A stretch of 64,000 bases of DNA from an uncultured Fretibacterium sp. (GTDB lineage Bacteria; Synergistota; Synergistia; Synergistales; Aminobacteriaceae): positions 23,145 to 87,144 of the forward strand of contig CAMVMK010000005.1 of the NCBI GenBank assembly GCA_947168585.1, in the 5' to 3' direction. Position numbers and translations under genes: made by a program. Positions 15,972 through 24,310 of this stretch are shown one piece after another. Below the pieces are notes generated by a model. It saw only the letters and a program-made list of their open reading frames with translations, was not told the DNA's origin and ran no database searches. The number at the start of each line of letters is the position of its first letter. Position 1 is the first letter of the stretch.

Positions 15972-17018
15972 ATGAAAAATTTTCCAATTCACGGGGCAAA
16001 CCCTGAAAATTTATACCGGGCTTTTAATATTGAAATTCCTGAAAAAATTTTAGATTTCAGCACTAACACGAATATTTTTTCATGCCCGGATTTTGATTTA
16101 GACATAAAAAATTTAGTTTCAAATTATCCTGACCCGGACTGTAAAAAACTACGTGAAATAATTTCAAAACGCGAAAAAATTTCTCCCGAAAAAATTTTAT
16201 TCACTAACGGAATTAACGAAGCAATTTTTTTACTCGCTGATTTATTTAGAGGAAGACGCGCGGGAATTTTTCAGCCCTGTTATTTTGAATATTCACGGGC
16301 TTTTATTAAAGCTGAAAATATTTTTAATTGCCGCCCCTTTTTAAGGGGAGGTGTCGAACAATGTGAGACGGAGGGGTTACAACTATCACAAGCCGGAGAT
16401 TTTGAAATTTTTATAATCGTAAATCCTAATAACCCGACAGGAATTTTTATAAAAAATCTTGCGGATTTAATAAAGAAATTTCCTGAAACTATTTTTATAA
16501 TTGACGAGGCTTATATAGATTTTTTGCTGAAAGACGAGCCGGAAAAATTATTAAATTTTAAGAACGTAATTTTATTGCGCTCACTCACGAAATTTTTTCA
16601 TTTAAGCGGCGCAAGAATAGGCTGCGTGATTGCGGACGAAAAAATTATAAAATCCCTGAAAAATTTTCAGCCGTCATGGAGCGTCAACGCCGTTGCTCAA
16701 GCCTTAGCCGTGAAATTTTTGAAAGATAGAAATTTTTATGAAACCTCGCGGAATTTTTATAAAATTAACACTCCTGAATTTATAAATAATTTGAGGTCAT
16801 CGGGTTTTGAAGTTTCAGACTCGTCCGTAAATTTTTTCTTGATTAAAGTTGAAAATGATTTAGAAGTCATAAAATTTTTATTAAAATCCGGGATTGTCGT
16901 CCGGCACACGAGAAATTTTCAAGGACTTGACGGAAATTTTATCCGCGTTGCCTCAAGATTTCCTGAAGAAAATAATTTTTTTATCGAGAAATTATTAAGT
17001 TTTAATGCTATACTCTAA
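15972..17018 (+). CDS. cobD: L-threonine-O-3-phosphate decarboxylase (CobD-type aminotransferase fold) with inserted palindromic element
   Basis: HGANPENLYRAFNI and ILDFSTNTN at the N-terminus are typical of CobD. VNPNNPTGIF, FIIDEAYIDFL and LLRSLTKFFHLSGARIG (PLP-binding Lys) are the class I/II aminotransferase motifs. The enzyme makes aminopropanol phosphate for CbiB. Residues around FLRGGVEQCETEGLQL (16333-16378) are encoded by a palindromic repeat, CCCCTTTTTAAGGGG plus GGTGTCGAAC...GAGGGGTT, inserted in frame between two conserved blocks. The insertion sits in a surface loop position, so activity may survive. HisC is the main alternative, but the N-terminus and pathway neighbours favour CobD. 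The next gene starts four bases after the stop. Confidence 0.85.
   Translation: MKNFPIHGANPENLYRAFNIEIPEKILDFSTNTNIFSCPDFDLDIKNLVSNYPDPDCKKLREIISKREKISPEKILFTNGINEAIFLLADLFRGRRAGIFQPCYFEYSRAFIKAENIFNCRPFLRGGVEQCETEGLQLSQAGDFEIFIIVNPNNPTGIFIKNLADLIKKFPETIFIIDEAYIDFLLKDEPEKLLNFKNVILLRSLTKFFHLSGARIGCVIADEKIIKSLKNFQPSWSVNAVAQALAVKFLKDRNFYETSRNFYKINTPEFINNLRSSGFEVSDSSVNFFLIKVENDLEVIKFLLKSGIVVRHTRNFQGLDGNFIRVASRFPEENNFFIEKLLSFNAIL
16333..16378 (+). repeat. Palindromic repeat element inserted in frame in cobD
   Basis: The element has a perfect hairpin CCCCTT-TTT-AAGGGG followed by GGTGTCGAAC and GACGGAGGGGTT. It looks like the short palindromic elements scattered in many gut-bacterial genomes, normally between genes. 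Here it is translated, adding about 16 residues. Confidence 0.6.
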
Positions 17019-17021
17019 AAC

Positions 17022-18128
17022 ATGAAAAACAGAAACGAAATAATAATTAAAACAAGTCTTATAGGAATTTTAACGAACGTTCTTTTATCGGCGTTTAAGG
17101 CGGTTATCGGAATTATGTCAAATTCTATCGCCGTAATTTTGGACGCAGTGAATAATCTTTCAGACGCAGTTTCTTCATTAATAACTATAATCGGAGCAAA
17201 ACTCGCAGGAAGACAGCCCGATAAAAAACATCCGCTCGGTCATGGCCGTATAGAATATTTAAGCGCGCTGATTGTCGCCGGAATTGTTCTTTATGCCGGA
17301 ATAACTTCGATCGTTGAATCCGTTAAAAAAATTATTTACCCTGAAACTCCCGACTATAAAATAATTTCGCTGTTTATTATTGCCGTTGCTATCGCCGTGA
17401 AATTAATTTTAGGGAAATACGTAAAAACTCAAGGTGAAAAAGCAAATTCTTCTTCTTTAATTGCTTCCGGCTCTGACGCTACGTTTGACGCAATTTTATC
17501 GGCTTCAGTGCTTGGCTCTGCAATAATTTTTATGCTCACGGGAATTTCTTTAGAAGCTTATGTCGGCGCGGTGATTTCGCTTGTAATTATTAAATCCGGC
17601 GTAGAAATGATTACAGATACTCTTGATGACATTTTAGGCGTTAGGACTGACAAAGAATTGACGGCGAAAGTTAAAAAACTCTTGACCGAAGAGCCCAATG
17701 TTCGAGGAGCTTACGATTTAGTTTTATATAATTACGGTCCTGATAAAAATTACGCTTCCGTACATCTTGAACTCCCCGACACTATGACAGTCCGCGAAGT
17801 CGATAAATTAACGCGCCGGGTTGAAGTAAAAATTTATCAAGAAACCGGCGTTATTCTTGCAGGTGTTGGGCTTTATTCCTACAACACAGGCGACAGCCAA
17901 GCCGCTGAAATTGAAAATAAAGTCCGTCAAACAGTTATGGCTCATGAATGGGTTATTCAGCTTCACGGATTTTATCAAGAAAATAAAGAAATTCGTTTCG
18001 ATGCCGTTTTTAGTTTTGATATTAATCCAAAAGACGGAATAAAAATTCTTTATGACGAAATTAAAAATTTATATCCCGACTATAAAATAACAATCACGCC
18101 GGACGTAGATGTTTCAGCTTCGGATTAA
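17022..18128 (+). CDS. Cation diffusion facilitator family divalent-metal transporter
   Basis: Six hydrophobic helices are seen in the first ~210 residues. They contain the paired metal sites ILDAVNNLSDAVSS and HPLGHGRIEYLSAL, characteristic of CDF exporters such as FieF. The cytoplasmic C-terminal domain is longer than usual (total 368 residues), with a VRGAYDLVLYNYGP-type ferredoxin-like fold. The family exchanges Zn, Fe, Mn or Cd against protons; the metal here cannot be told. The gene starts at ATG 17022, four bases after cobD, implying co-transcription. Its 3' end overlaps the end of the convergent cobQ-like gene by 15 bases. Confidence 0.88.
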   Translation: MKNRNEIIIKTSLIGILTNVLLSAFKAVIGIMSNSIAVILDAVNNLSDAVSSLITIIGAKLAGRQPDKKHPLGHGRIEYLSALIVAGIVLYAGITSIVESVKKIIYPETPDYKIISLFIIAVAIAVKLILGKYVKTQGEKANSSSLIASGSDATFDAILSASVLGSAIIFMLTGISLEAYVGAVISLVIIKSGVEMITDTLDDILGVRTDKELTAKVKKLLTEEPNVRGAYDLVLYNYGPDKNYASVHLELPDTMTVREVDKLTRRVEVKIYQETGVILAGVGLYSYNTGDSQAAEIENKVRQTVMAHEWVIQLHGFYQENKEIRFDAVFSFDINPKDGIKILYDEIKNLYPDYKITITPDVDVSASD

Positions 18129-18962
18129 GCCGCTTAAAAAATTTATATCGAGATTATTTTTAATTAAATCTGCTATAGCGTCAAAGGCTTTCTCATCGGT
18201 TAAAAAATTTTCGCCGGTGAGATTTTTATTTGCGGACAAACTCAAAGAATCTTCAGCTTCAAGTAAAATATTTTTCGCAAAAGGCATGACACCGACAACT
18301 TTAACGCCCGTATAATTTTCTGTCCATTCGACAGCGGATTGAAATAAATTAATGTCGCCCCGAAATTTATTAAAAATTATTCCCTTAACTCTTTCTCGGT
18401 CTTGGCCTAAAAGTTCGAGAGTTCCAACGACTGAAGCAAGCGCACCGCCTCTGTCAACGTCAGCGATTAAAATTACAGGCACGTCAGCTTCGCGTGCTAT
18501 TCTCATGTTGACGATCTCGTGAGCGTTCAAATTAATTTCTGCCGGACTTCCTGCGCCTTCGATGATTACAGCTTCAAAATTTTTTTCGATAAAACTTAAC
18601 GCTTCTCTTACGGCCTTAATGCCCTCGTTTTGAGTAAAATTTTCAAAGTAAAAATTTTTTTCTGCGGGGCGTTCAAATTTTTTTCCGTTTAATATTATCT
18701 CCGAAGATTTTTCGTGCTGAGGTTTTAATAAAATCGGGTTCATAAAAATTTCAGGCTCAAGACCTGCCGCCCTTGCTTGAAGAGCCTGAGCTAAACTCAT
18801 CTCTAAATTATTTTGCGTTGTGTAAGAAATATTTGACATATTCTGCGACTTGAAAGGGCAGACTTTCAGATTAAAATCTCGTGAAAATAATCTGCATAAG
18901 CCCGTAACTAAAAAACTTTTTCCAGAGTCGCTTGATGTTCCTTGAATCATTATACCTTTCAT
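18114..18962 (-). CDS. cobQ: Cobyric acid synthase lacking the glutamine amidotransferase domain
   Basis: The N-terminal ATP-dependent synthetase domain is complete: MIQGTSSDSGKSFLVTGL (P-loop), CPFKSQNMS, IIEGAGSPAEINL, ADVDRGG and IIFNKFRGD. After VVGVMPFA...LLEAEDSL the protein jumps straight to FDAIADLIKNNLDINFL, which matches the extreme C-terminus of full CobQ/CbiP. The intervening ~190-200 residues, the class I glutaminase-like domain with its GGxQ-type elbow, are absent. CobQ amidates four carboxylates of the corrin ring using glutamine. This protein would need ammonia or a separate glutaminase, or is inactive. The ORF is open to 19004, but MKGIMIQGT at ATG 18962 is the likely start. 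Confidence 0.85.
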   Translation of the reverse strand: MKGIMIQGTSSDSGKSFLVTGLCRLFSRDFNLKVCPFKSQNMSNISYTTQNNLEMSLAQALQARAAGLEPEIFMNPILLKPQHEKSSEIILNGKKFERPAEKNFYFENFTQNEGIKAVREALSFIEKNFEAVIIEGAGSPAEINLNAHEIVNMRIAREADVPVILIADVDRGGALASVVGTLELLGQDRERVKGIIFNKFRGDINLFQSAVEWTENYTGVKVVGVMPFAKNILLEAEDSLSLSANKNLTGENFLTDEKAFDAIADLIKNNLDINFLSGLIRS

Positions 18963-19088
18963 AATAAATTTGTTATTATAATTATTAAAGTCAAGTTTAA
19001 GCAAATAAATAAAATCACGGTTTTATTTTTGTGAGTTTTCATAGATAATTTCACGCGGAAAATTATTAATAAAGGAGAAAAAAATTTA

Positions 19089-20105
19089 ATGACAAAAATT
19101 TTAATCGCGGCTTTAATGCTTCTCACAGCGTCATCGGCTTTTGCTCTTGAGAACGATACGAGAGTTTTCAAAATTTACGATGATATTAAAGTCGAAAAAG
19201 CTCATTTTCATAACCGTTTCGGGATTGATTTAACGGGAGATTTATACATGCCCAAAGATTTTGATGCTTCTAAAAAATACGCGGCCATAGCGGTTGCAGG
19301 ACCTTTCGGGGCAGTCAAAGAGCAGGTCTCGGGGCTTTACGCTCAGGAAATGGCTAAGGCAGGATTTGTCGCGCTTGCGTTCGATCCTTCATTCACGGGC
19401 GAGAGCGGCGGAGCAGTCAGAGATATTTCCTCACCCGAAGTTAACACGGAAGATTTTTCTGCGGCTGTAGATTTTCTTTCAACCCGTGATTTTGTTGATG
19501 CTGAAAAAATCGGAATTATAGGCGTTTGCGGCTGGGGCGGAATCGGTCTCAACGCTGCTGCGGCTGATACAAGAATTAAAGCAACCGTAGCTTCAACTAT
19601 GTATAATATGTCGAGAGTAGCTGCTAACGGATATTTTGACGCTGACGACAGTCCCGAAAAAAGAATAGCTGCGCGCAAGGCTCTCAATGCCCAGAGAACT
19701 AAAGATTATAAGGCCGGAACTTACGCAAAAGCAGGCGGAGTTATTGACCCTCTTCCGGAAGACGCTCCGCAGTTTGTGAAAGATTATTACGCTTACTACA
19801 AAACTCCGAGAGGCTATCACAAAAATTCTGTAAACTCTAACGCAGGCTGGACAGTAACATCTTCGCTTGCTATGATTAATATGCCTATGCTTGCATTTAT
19901 CGGAGAAATTGAAAATCCTGTTTTAGTTGTTCACGGCGAAAAAGCACATTCGAGATATTTCAGTGAAGACGCTTTCAAAATGCTCAAAGGCGACAATAAA
20001 GAACTCGTTATCGTTCCCGGCGCGTCTCATGTAGATTTATATGACAACATGGAAAAAATTCCGTTTGAAAAAATAATTTCTTTCTTCAAAACGAATTTGA
20101 AATAA
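19089..20105 (+). CDS. Exported alpha/beta hydrolase, dienelactone-hydrolase-like
   Basis: A signal peptide (ILIAALMLLTASSAFA) is followed by an alpha/beta-hydrolase domain. The nucleophile elbow reads IGVCGWGGIGL, with Cys where serine is usual, as in dienelactone hydrolase. A late PGASHVDLYD supplies the His, and VVHGEKAHSRY is the strand before the acid residue. It probably cleaves an ester or thioester substrate in the envelope, with unknown specificity. AAAGGAG precedes ATG 19089. It is followed by a strong terminator, so it is likely monocistronic. Confidence 0.8.
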   Translation: MTKILIAALMLLTASSAFALENDTRVFKIYDDIKVEKAHFHNRFGIDLTGDLYMPKDFDASKKYAAIAVAGPFGAVKEQVSGLYAQEMAKAGFVALAFDPSFTGESGGAVRDISSPEVNTEDFSAAVDFLSTRDFVDAEKIGIIGVCGWGGIGLNAAAADTRIKATVASTMYNMSRVAANGYFDADDSPEKRIAARKALNAQRTKDYKAGTYAKAGGVIDPLPEDAPQFVKDYYAYYKTPRGYHKNSVNSNAGWTVTSSLAMINMPMLAFIGEIENPVLVVHGEKAHSRYFSEDAFKMLKGDNKELVIVPGASHVDLYDNMEKIPFEKIISFFKTNLK

Positions 20106-20120
20106 AAATCATGAATTTAA

Positions 20121-20148
20121 CCCCGTGTTCAGCACGGGGATTTTTTTT
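20121..20148 (+). terminator. Strong intrinsic terminator
   Basis: CCCCGTG / CACGGGG stem with a five-base loop and a run of eight T residues, just after the hydrolase gene. Confidence 0.9.
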
Positions 20149-20193
20149 AATTTTTTGATTTCTTGTATAATATTGCAACAGGAGGTATTAAAC

Positions 20194-21904
20194 ATGGAAT
20201 TAAAGAAAAATTTTTATTTTCCCTTACTTGCGTTTTTAATAATTTTCACAGCGTTATTTGCCTGGCTTGGGTTTTATAATTGGCCGCACTCGGGCGATGA
20301 TTTTAATTTTGCTACGAGGGTTTCGCAAACAGGTTTTTGGGAATTTCAAAAAGATTTTTTCCTGCATGATAACGGACGGCTTGCTAACGCCTTTTTTCTT
20401 AGTCTGTGTGTTTCTTTTCCGTTTATCTCTTCTTATAGATTTTGGGCTTTAATTACAATTTTGACTTACGCTATTTGCGTTTGGATTTTTCTCGGAATTT
20501 TACCCCCCCCCCCACGAAATCTCACGAAAAAATAAAATCTTACTCACTGTAGTTATCTCAGCTTCAACTCTCGCGTCTCTTTATTCACTTAGTGAAACAC
20601 TATATTGGCTTGCCGGCTCGCCGTATCTTTGGTGCGTATCACTGCATATTCTCTCGATGGCTTGGGCTGTGAAAGCTCTGCAAGGTTCAAAGTCTGCATT
20701 TTTAGCTTGTCTTATTGTTTTATTTATCAACGGTACTTTAATAGAATTACCATGTATTTTTCAGGGCGTATTTGCATTTATTGCTATGATTTATTTTGCT
20801 TTCAAACGAGAGAAGAAAAGTGCTTTAATTTGTTGTTCGTTCTGGCTTGTCTCTATAGCTGCGTTTTGTTTTTTATATTATGCTCCGAGTACTACCGCAA
20901 GGATGGCGAAACATATTCCGAATGATTTTCAAGTTTTTGCGTCTCACTTGAAACGGACATTATTAATCGGCAGCATTCAGGGATTTTTGACTACAATAAA
21001 ATTTTTTGCAACACCAATGACTTATGTCTTTTTAATGTTTCTGCCGTTAATTGCTAAAAAAATCCCCGTTAAAAATACAAAATTAAAAATTCGGCATGTC
21101 GTAATTATAATGTATTTAATCGCTGTTTTAATGCAGGCTGTTCACGGCTGGGGACTAAGCGGACGGCTTCCTGAACGCGGTGAAACTACAGCATTATTAT
21201 GTATGGGTATAACTTGGTGCTGGCTGTTGGGACGCTTTTATCGCGGAAAACTCACAACTTCAGAAAAATTCGCTGATTTCAGCAGAAAATTTCGTTATCC
21301 GGTTTTAATTCTTGCTTTATTAATCAGTTTTAACTTTTGGGAAGTTATAGAAAACTTAAAAATTGCTCCGGAATATAGAGCAGAGCAAGTTGCGCGGTAT
21401 GAATATATTCTTGAGCAAAAGAAAGCCGGAGCAGAAAATATAACAGTAACTTTCTTTGAAAATAGGCCAAGACTTATATTAGGAGATTTATCAACAACGC
21501 CGGAATCGGGAAATTTTGCAAAATATTTCGGCATAAAAAGTATTTTGGCAATTCCTAAAGAATTAAGCGGTGATATCGAAGCTATTAACGAACTTTGGAA
21601 AGGCCGTTCAACGCCGTTAATTAAAATCGCAGAGGCAGGCAACACTGATTTTATATATGAATTAGGCTTAAAGAGCGAACCTTTTTTACAACATACTATA
21701 AACGCTCTTGGACATTTACCGCACGGGCTCGAAGTCAGTGCAGAGCAGGCTGAAAAATGGCAGCGGATGGGAGCTAATTTAGGCGATGCACGCTGTATGT
21801 GGCCTTTAGCTCGGTTAATTTTCAATAGAGATAAATCTTTCAAGGGAATTGCTGAAGCTATTTATTGGGTCGTAAGATATCAGCTTGCAAATATGCGGCT
21901 TTAG
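20194..21904 (+). CDS. DUF6056-like multi-membrane protein, frameshifted at a C11 tract (probably phase-variable)
   Basis: ATG 20194 follows CAGGAGG. The frame runs through NWPHSGDDFNFATRVSQTGF and DNGRLANAFFLSLC and reaches 11 consecutive C residues at 20503-20513, then stops at 20535. Removing one C, or adding two, joins it to the second frame, which continues HEISRKNKILLTVVISAST, then SETLYWLAGSPYLWCVSLHI, and runs to 21904 for a 569-residue protein. The combined protein has about 10 helices and the DDF/GR and YW-G-PY motifs of DUF6056-type, glycosyltransferase-like membrane proteins. It sits directly upstream of two gtrB genes, so a role in surface glycan modification is likely. The tract may switch expression or be a sequence error. 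Confidence 0.75.
20503..20513 (+). repeat. Poly-C tract (C11) within coding sequence
   Basis: Eleven consecutive C residues in an otherwise AT-rich gene. Lengths of 10 or 13 would restore the reading frame. Such tracts are classic slipped-strand switching sites. Confidence 0.85.
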
Positions 21905-21919
21905 GAGGCGGCTGAAATT

Positions 21920-22843
21920 TTGATTTCGATTTTATGTCCGTGCTACAACGAAGAGGCCGTTTTAGATTTATTTTTCGAGCGTATTTCTGCTGTAATTGCA
22001 AAAATTCCTGAAAAATTTGAATTTATTTGCGTCAATGACGGCAGTAAAGATAAAACCCTCGAAATTTTGAAAAATCATGCTGAAAAAGATTCAAGAATTA
22101 AAGTCATAGATTTTTCCCGTAATTTCGGCAAAGAAGCTGCTTTGACCGCCGCTCTCGATTACTGCAAAGGCGATGCCGCTATACCTATTGATGTTGACTT
22201 GCAGCAGCCTCCGGAATTAATTTCAAAAATGATTGAAAAATGGCGCGAAGGCTATGAAGTTGTTGCAGCCCGGCGGGATCGTGCTACGGATTCTTGGCTG
22301 AAAAAAATCACTGCTTTAGCCTTTTATAAATTTCAAAATGCTACTTCAAGATATGAAATTCCTGCTAACGTCGGAGATTTTAGACTTATTGACAGAAAAG
22401 TCATAGATGCTCTTAAAAAAATGAAAGAATCTTTGAGATTTATGAAAGGACTTTTTGCTTGGGCAGGTTTTAGATCCTGCATAATTGATTACAAAGTAGA
22501 AAAGCGCATGGCAGGCGAATCTAAGTTCAATTTTTGGAATTTGGTACATTTTGCAATAGACGGCTTAACATCGTTCAGCACTGCACCTTTGACGCTTTGG
22601 CTATACGTAGGGGGGGGTATCTCAATTTGCGCGTTTGTATACGGATTTTTTATTTTTATCAGGACTATTTTATTCGGAATTGAACTCCCAGGTTATGCGT
22701 CATTGCTTTGTTTGACGCTATTTTTCGGCGGTTCTCAAATGCTCGGCATCGGGATTTTAGGCGAATACGTCGGGCGGACTTATATCGAGAGTAAACAACG
22801 GCCTGTTTATATTATCCGTGAAATTTATGAATCGGAATCGTAA
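21920..22843 (+). CDS. gtrB: GtrB-type polyprenol-phosphate glycosyltransferase, copy 1
   Basis: GT-A family 2 domain: ISILCPCYNEEAVLDLFF at the N-terminus, FICVNDGSKDKTLEIL, and DVDLQQPPELI as the metal-binding DxD-like region. Two C-terminal hydrophobic helices (~230-300) end in GILGEYVGRTYIESKQRP, the usual GtrB/DPM1 signature. GtrB loads a sugar from a nucleotide donor onto undecaprenyl phosphate for later transfer outside the membrane. The start is TTG after GGAGGCGG, 15 bases behind the DUF6056-like gene. Codons for Gly-Gly in LYVGGGIS are written as a run of eight G (22610-22617). No gtrA flippase gene is present here. Confidence 0.9.
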   Translation: MISILCPCYNEEAVLDLFFERISAVIAKIPEKFEFICVNDGSKDKTLEILKNHAEKDSRIKVIDFSRNFGKEAALTAALDYCKGDAAIPIDVDLQQPPELISKMIEKWREGYEVVAARRDRATDSWLKKITALAFYKFQNATSRYEIPANVGDFRLIDRKVIDALKKMKESLRFMKGLFAWAGFRSCIIDYKVEKRMAGESKFNFWNLVHFAIDGLTSFSTAPLTLWLYVGGGISICAFVYGFFIFIRTILFGIELPGYASLLCLTLFFGGSQMLGIGILGEYVGRTYIESKQRPVYIIREIYESES

Positions 22844-22876
22844 GTAAATTTTTGTAATAATTTTAGAAACTTTAAC

Positions 22877-22907
22877 AGCCGTGCTCTCTGCAGCGCGGCT
22901 ATTTTTA
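22877..22907 (+). terminator. Intrinsic terminator between gtrB copies (first)
   Basis: AGCCGTGCT / AGCGCGGCT stem followed by a T-run. The same sequence recurs after copy 2. Confidence 0.75.
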
Positions 22908-22930
22908 TGCAGTAAAGAAGATGATAAAAA

Positions 22931-23857
22931 ATGATTTCAATTTTATGTCCATGTTATAACGAGGAAGCTGTTTTAGATTTGTTTTTTGAAAAAATTTCTG
23001 AAGTAACTGCAAAAATTCCTGAAGAATTTGAATTTGTTTGCGTCAATGACGGCAGCAAAGATAATACTCTCGAAGTTTTGAAAAATCATGCTGAAAAAGA
23101 TTCGCGGATAAAAATCATTGATTTATCGCGTAACTTCGGCAAGGAAGCTGCTTTGACTGCCGCTATAGATTATTGCAAAGGTGATGCTGCTATACCCATT
23201 GATGTTGATTTGCAGGATCCGCCGGAATTAATTTCAAAAATGATTGAGAAATGGCGTGAAGGTTATGAAGTTATATTAGCACGGCGCACAGACCGTTCTT
23301 CTGATTCATATCTAAAACGAACAACAGCAAAAATGTTTTACCGTCTGCATAATTTAATTTCTAATCCTGAAATTCCTGAAAATGTCGGCGATTTTAGATT
23401 AATTGACCGTAAAGTTATTAACGCCCTCAAAGAATTGAAAGAGTCTCATAGATTTATGAAGGGTCTTTTTGCGTGGGCGGGCTTCAAAACTTTCACGCTT
23501 GATTACAAACGCAACGCAAGAAGTTCAGGGACTTCAAAATTTAACGGCTGGAAACTTTGGAATTTAGCTATCGAGGGCATAACATCGTTCAGCACCGCAC
23601 CTTTAACTTTATGGCTTTATCTTGGAGGCGCGATAGCTTTCAGTGCGTTTGCTTACGGATTTTGGATATTTATAAGAACTATAATATTCGGGATCGAGCT
23701 TCCAGGCTATGCTTCATTAGTATGTTTAATTTTACTTTTCGGCGGCCTTCAATTATTAGGAGTTGGAATTTTAGGTGAATATCTCGGCAGAACTTATATC
23801 GAGAGCAAGCAAAGACCTGTTTATATTATCCGCGAAATTTATGAATCTGAATCGTAA
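22931..23857 (+). CDS. gtrB: GtrB-type polyprenol-phosphate glycosyltransferase, copy 2
   Basis: Same architecture as copy 1: ISILCPCYNEEAVLDLFF, FVCVNDGSKDNTLEVL, DVDLQDPPELI, two C-terminal helices and GILGEYLGRTYIESKQRP. It differs through the central acceptor-side part (RRTDRSSDSYLKRTTAKMFY), so it may load another sugar or carrier. The start is ATG 22931; no strong Shine-Dalgarno is visible (AAAGAAGATG upstream). The 5' end and its leader are repeated after the stop (copy 3 stub), so this gene lies between direct repeats of about 200 bases. Confidence 0.9.
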   Translation: MISILCPCYNEEAVLDLFFEKISEVTAKIPEEFEFVCVNDGSKDNTLEVLKNHAEKDSRIKIIDLSRNFGKEAALTAAIDYCKGDAAIPIDVDLQDPPELISKMIEKWREGYEVILARRTDRSSDSYLKRTTAKMFYRLHNLISNPEIPENVGDFRLIDRKVINALKELKESHRFMKGLFAWAGFKTFTLDYKRNARSSGTSKFNGWKLWNLAIEGITSFSTAPLTLWLYLGGAIAFSAFAYGFWIFIRTIIFGIELPGYASLVCLILLFGGLQLLGVGILGEYLGRTYIESKQRPVYIIREIYESES

Positions 23858-23890
23858 GTAAATTTTTGTAATAATTTTAGAAACTTTAAC

Positions 23891-23921
23891 AGCCGTGCTC
23901 TCAGCAGCGCGGCTATTTTTA
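23891..23921 (+). terminator. Intrinsic terminator after gtrB copy 2
   Basis: AGCCGTGCT / AGCGCGGCT stem and T-run, one base different from the terminator after copy 1. Confidence 0.75.
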
Positions 23922-23943
23922 TGCAGTAAAGAAGATGATAAAA

Positions 23944-24054
23944 ATGATTTCAATTTTATGTCCATGTTATAACGAGGAAGCTGTTTTAGATTTGTTTTTT
24001 GAAAAAATTTATGAAGTAACTGCAAAAATTCCCGAAAAATTTGAATTTGAATGA
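23944..24054 (+). pseudogene. Truncated third gtrB copy (36 codons)
   Basis: The frame encodes MISILCPCYNEEAVLDLFFE and continues to IPEKFEFE before TGA. It is nearly identical to the first 36 codons of gtrB copy 2, then similarity stops. The leader in front of it, including the terminator, also repeats the copy 1/2 spacer. It is the remains of a tandem duplication. Confidence 0.9.
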
Positions 24055-24064
24055 AATTTGAAAA

Positions 24065-24310
24065 CCTTGCGTCAAATAGTCAATTTAACAAAACTACCTG
24101 ACGCAAAATTTAAGCATACGACTATTAAATCCTATCTCGCTCTGTGGTATAATAATCACAGGATAAGAATTAAGATAGTGGGCATTCGCTCACAAATCGA
24201 ATGCTGAATAACTCTTAGAATGTATTATAGCATATTTTCTTATCCTTTGTTTTTTTGTTTGCATTTGATATTCTAAACTAAAAGCTCATCAAAAGTATCG
24301 CAGATAGCTA
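24065..24310 (+). ncRNA. Candidate small structured RNA with its own promoter (24125-24257)
   Basis: This gene-free stretch holds a promoter-like pair, TTAAAT (24125-24130) and TATAAT (24148-24153), 17 bases apart. About seven bases later starts GGATAAGAA (24161-24169), which is perfectly complementary to TTCTTATCC (24237-24245) just before a T-rich run. Between them lies GCATTCG-9 nt-CGAATGC (24182-24204). The layout fits a ~90-base transcript closed by a long-range stem. Upstream, TTGCGTCA (24067) and TGACGCAA (24099) form a further 8-base inverted repeat. No known RNA family is recognised and no ORF fits. Confidence 0.4.

Noticed and set aside
20657..21904. Independent gene starting at ATG 20657
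   Set aside because: The frame is open and membrane-like upstream to the C11 tract; it is the second part of one gene.
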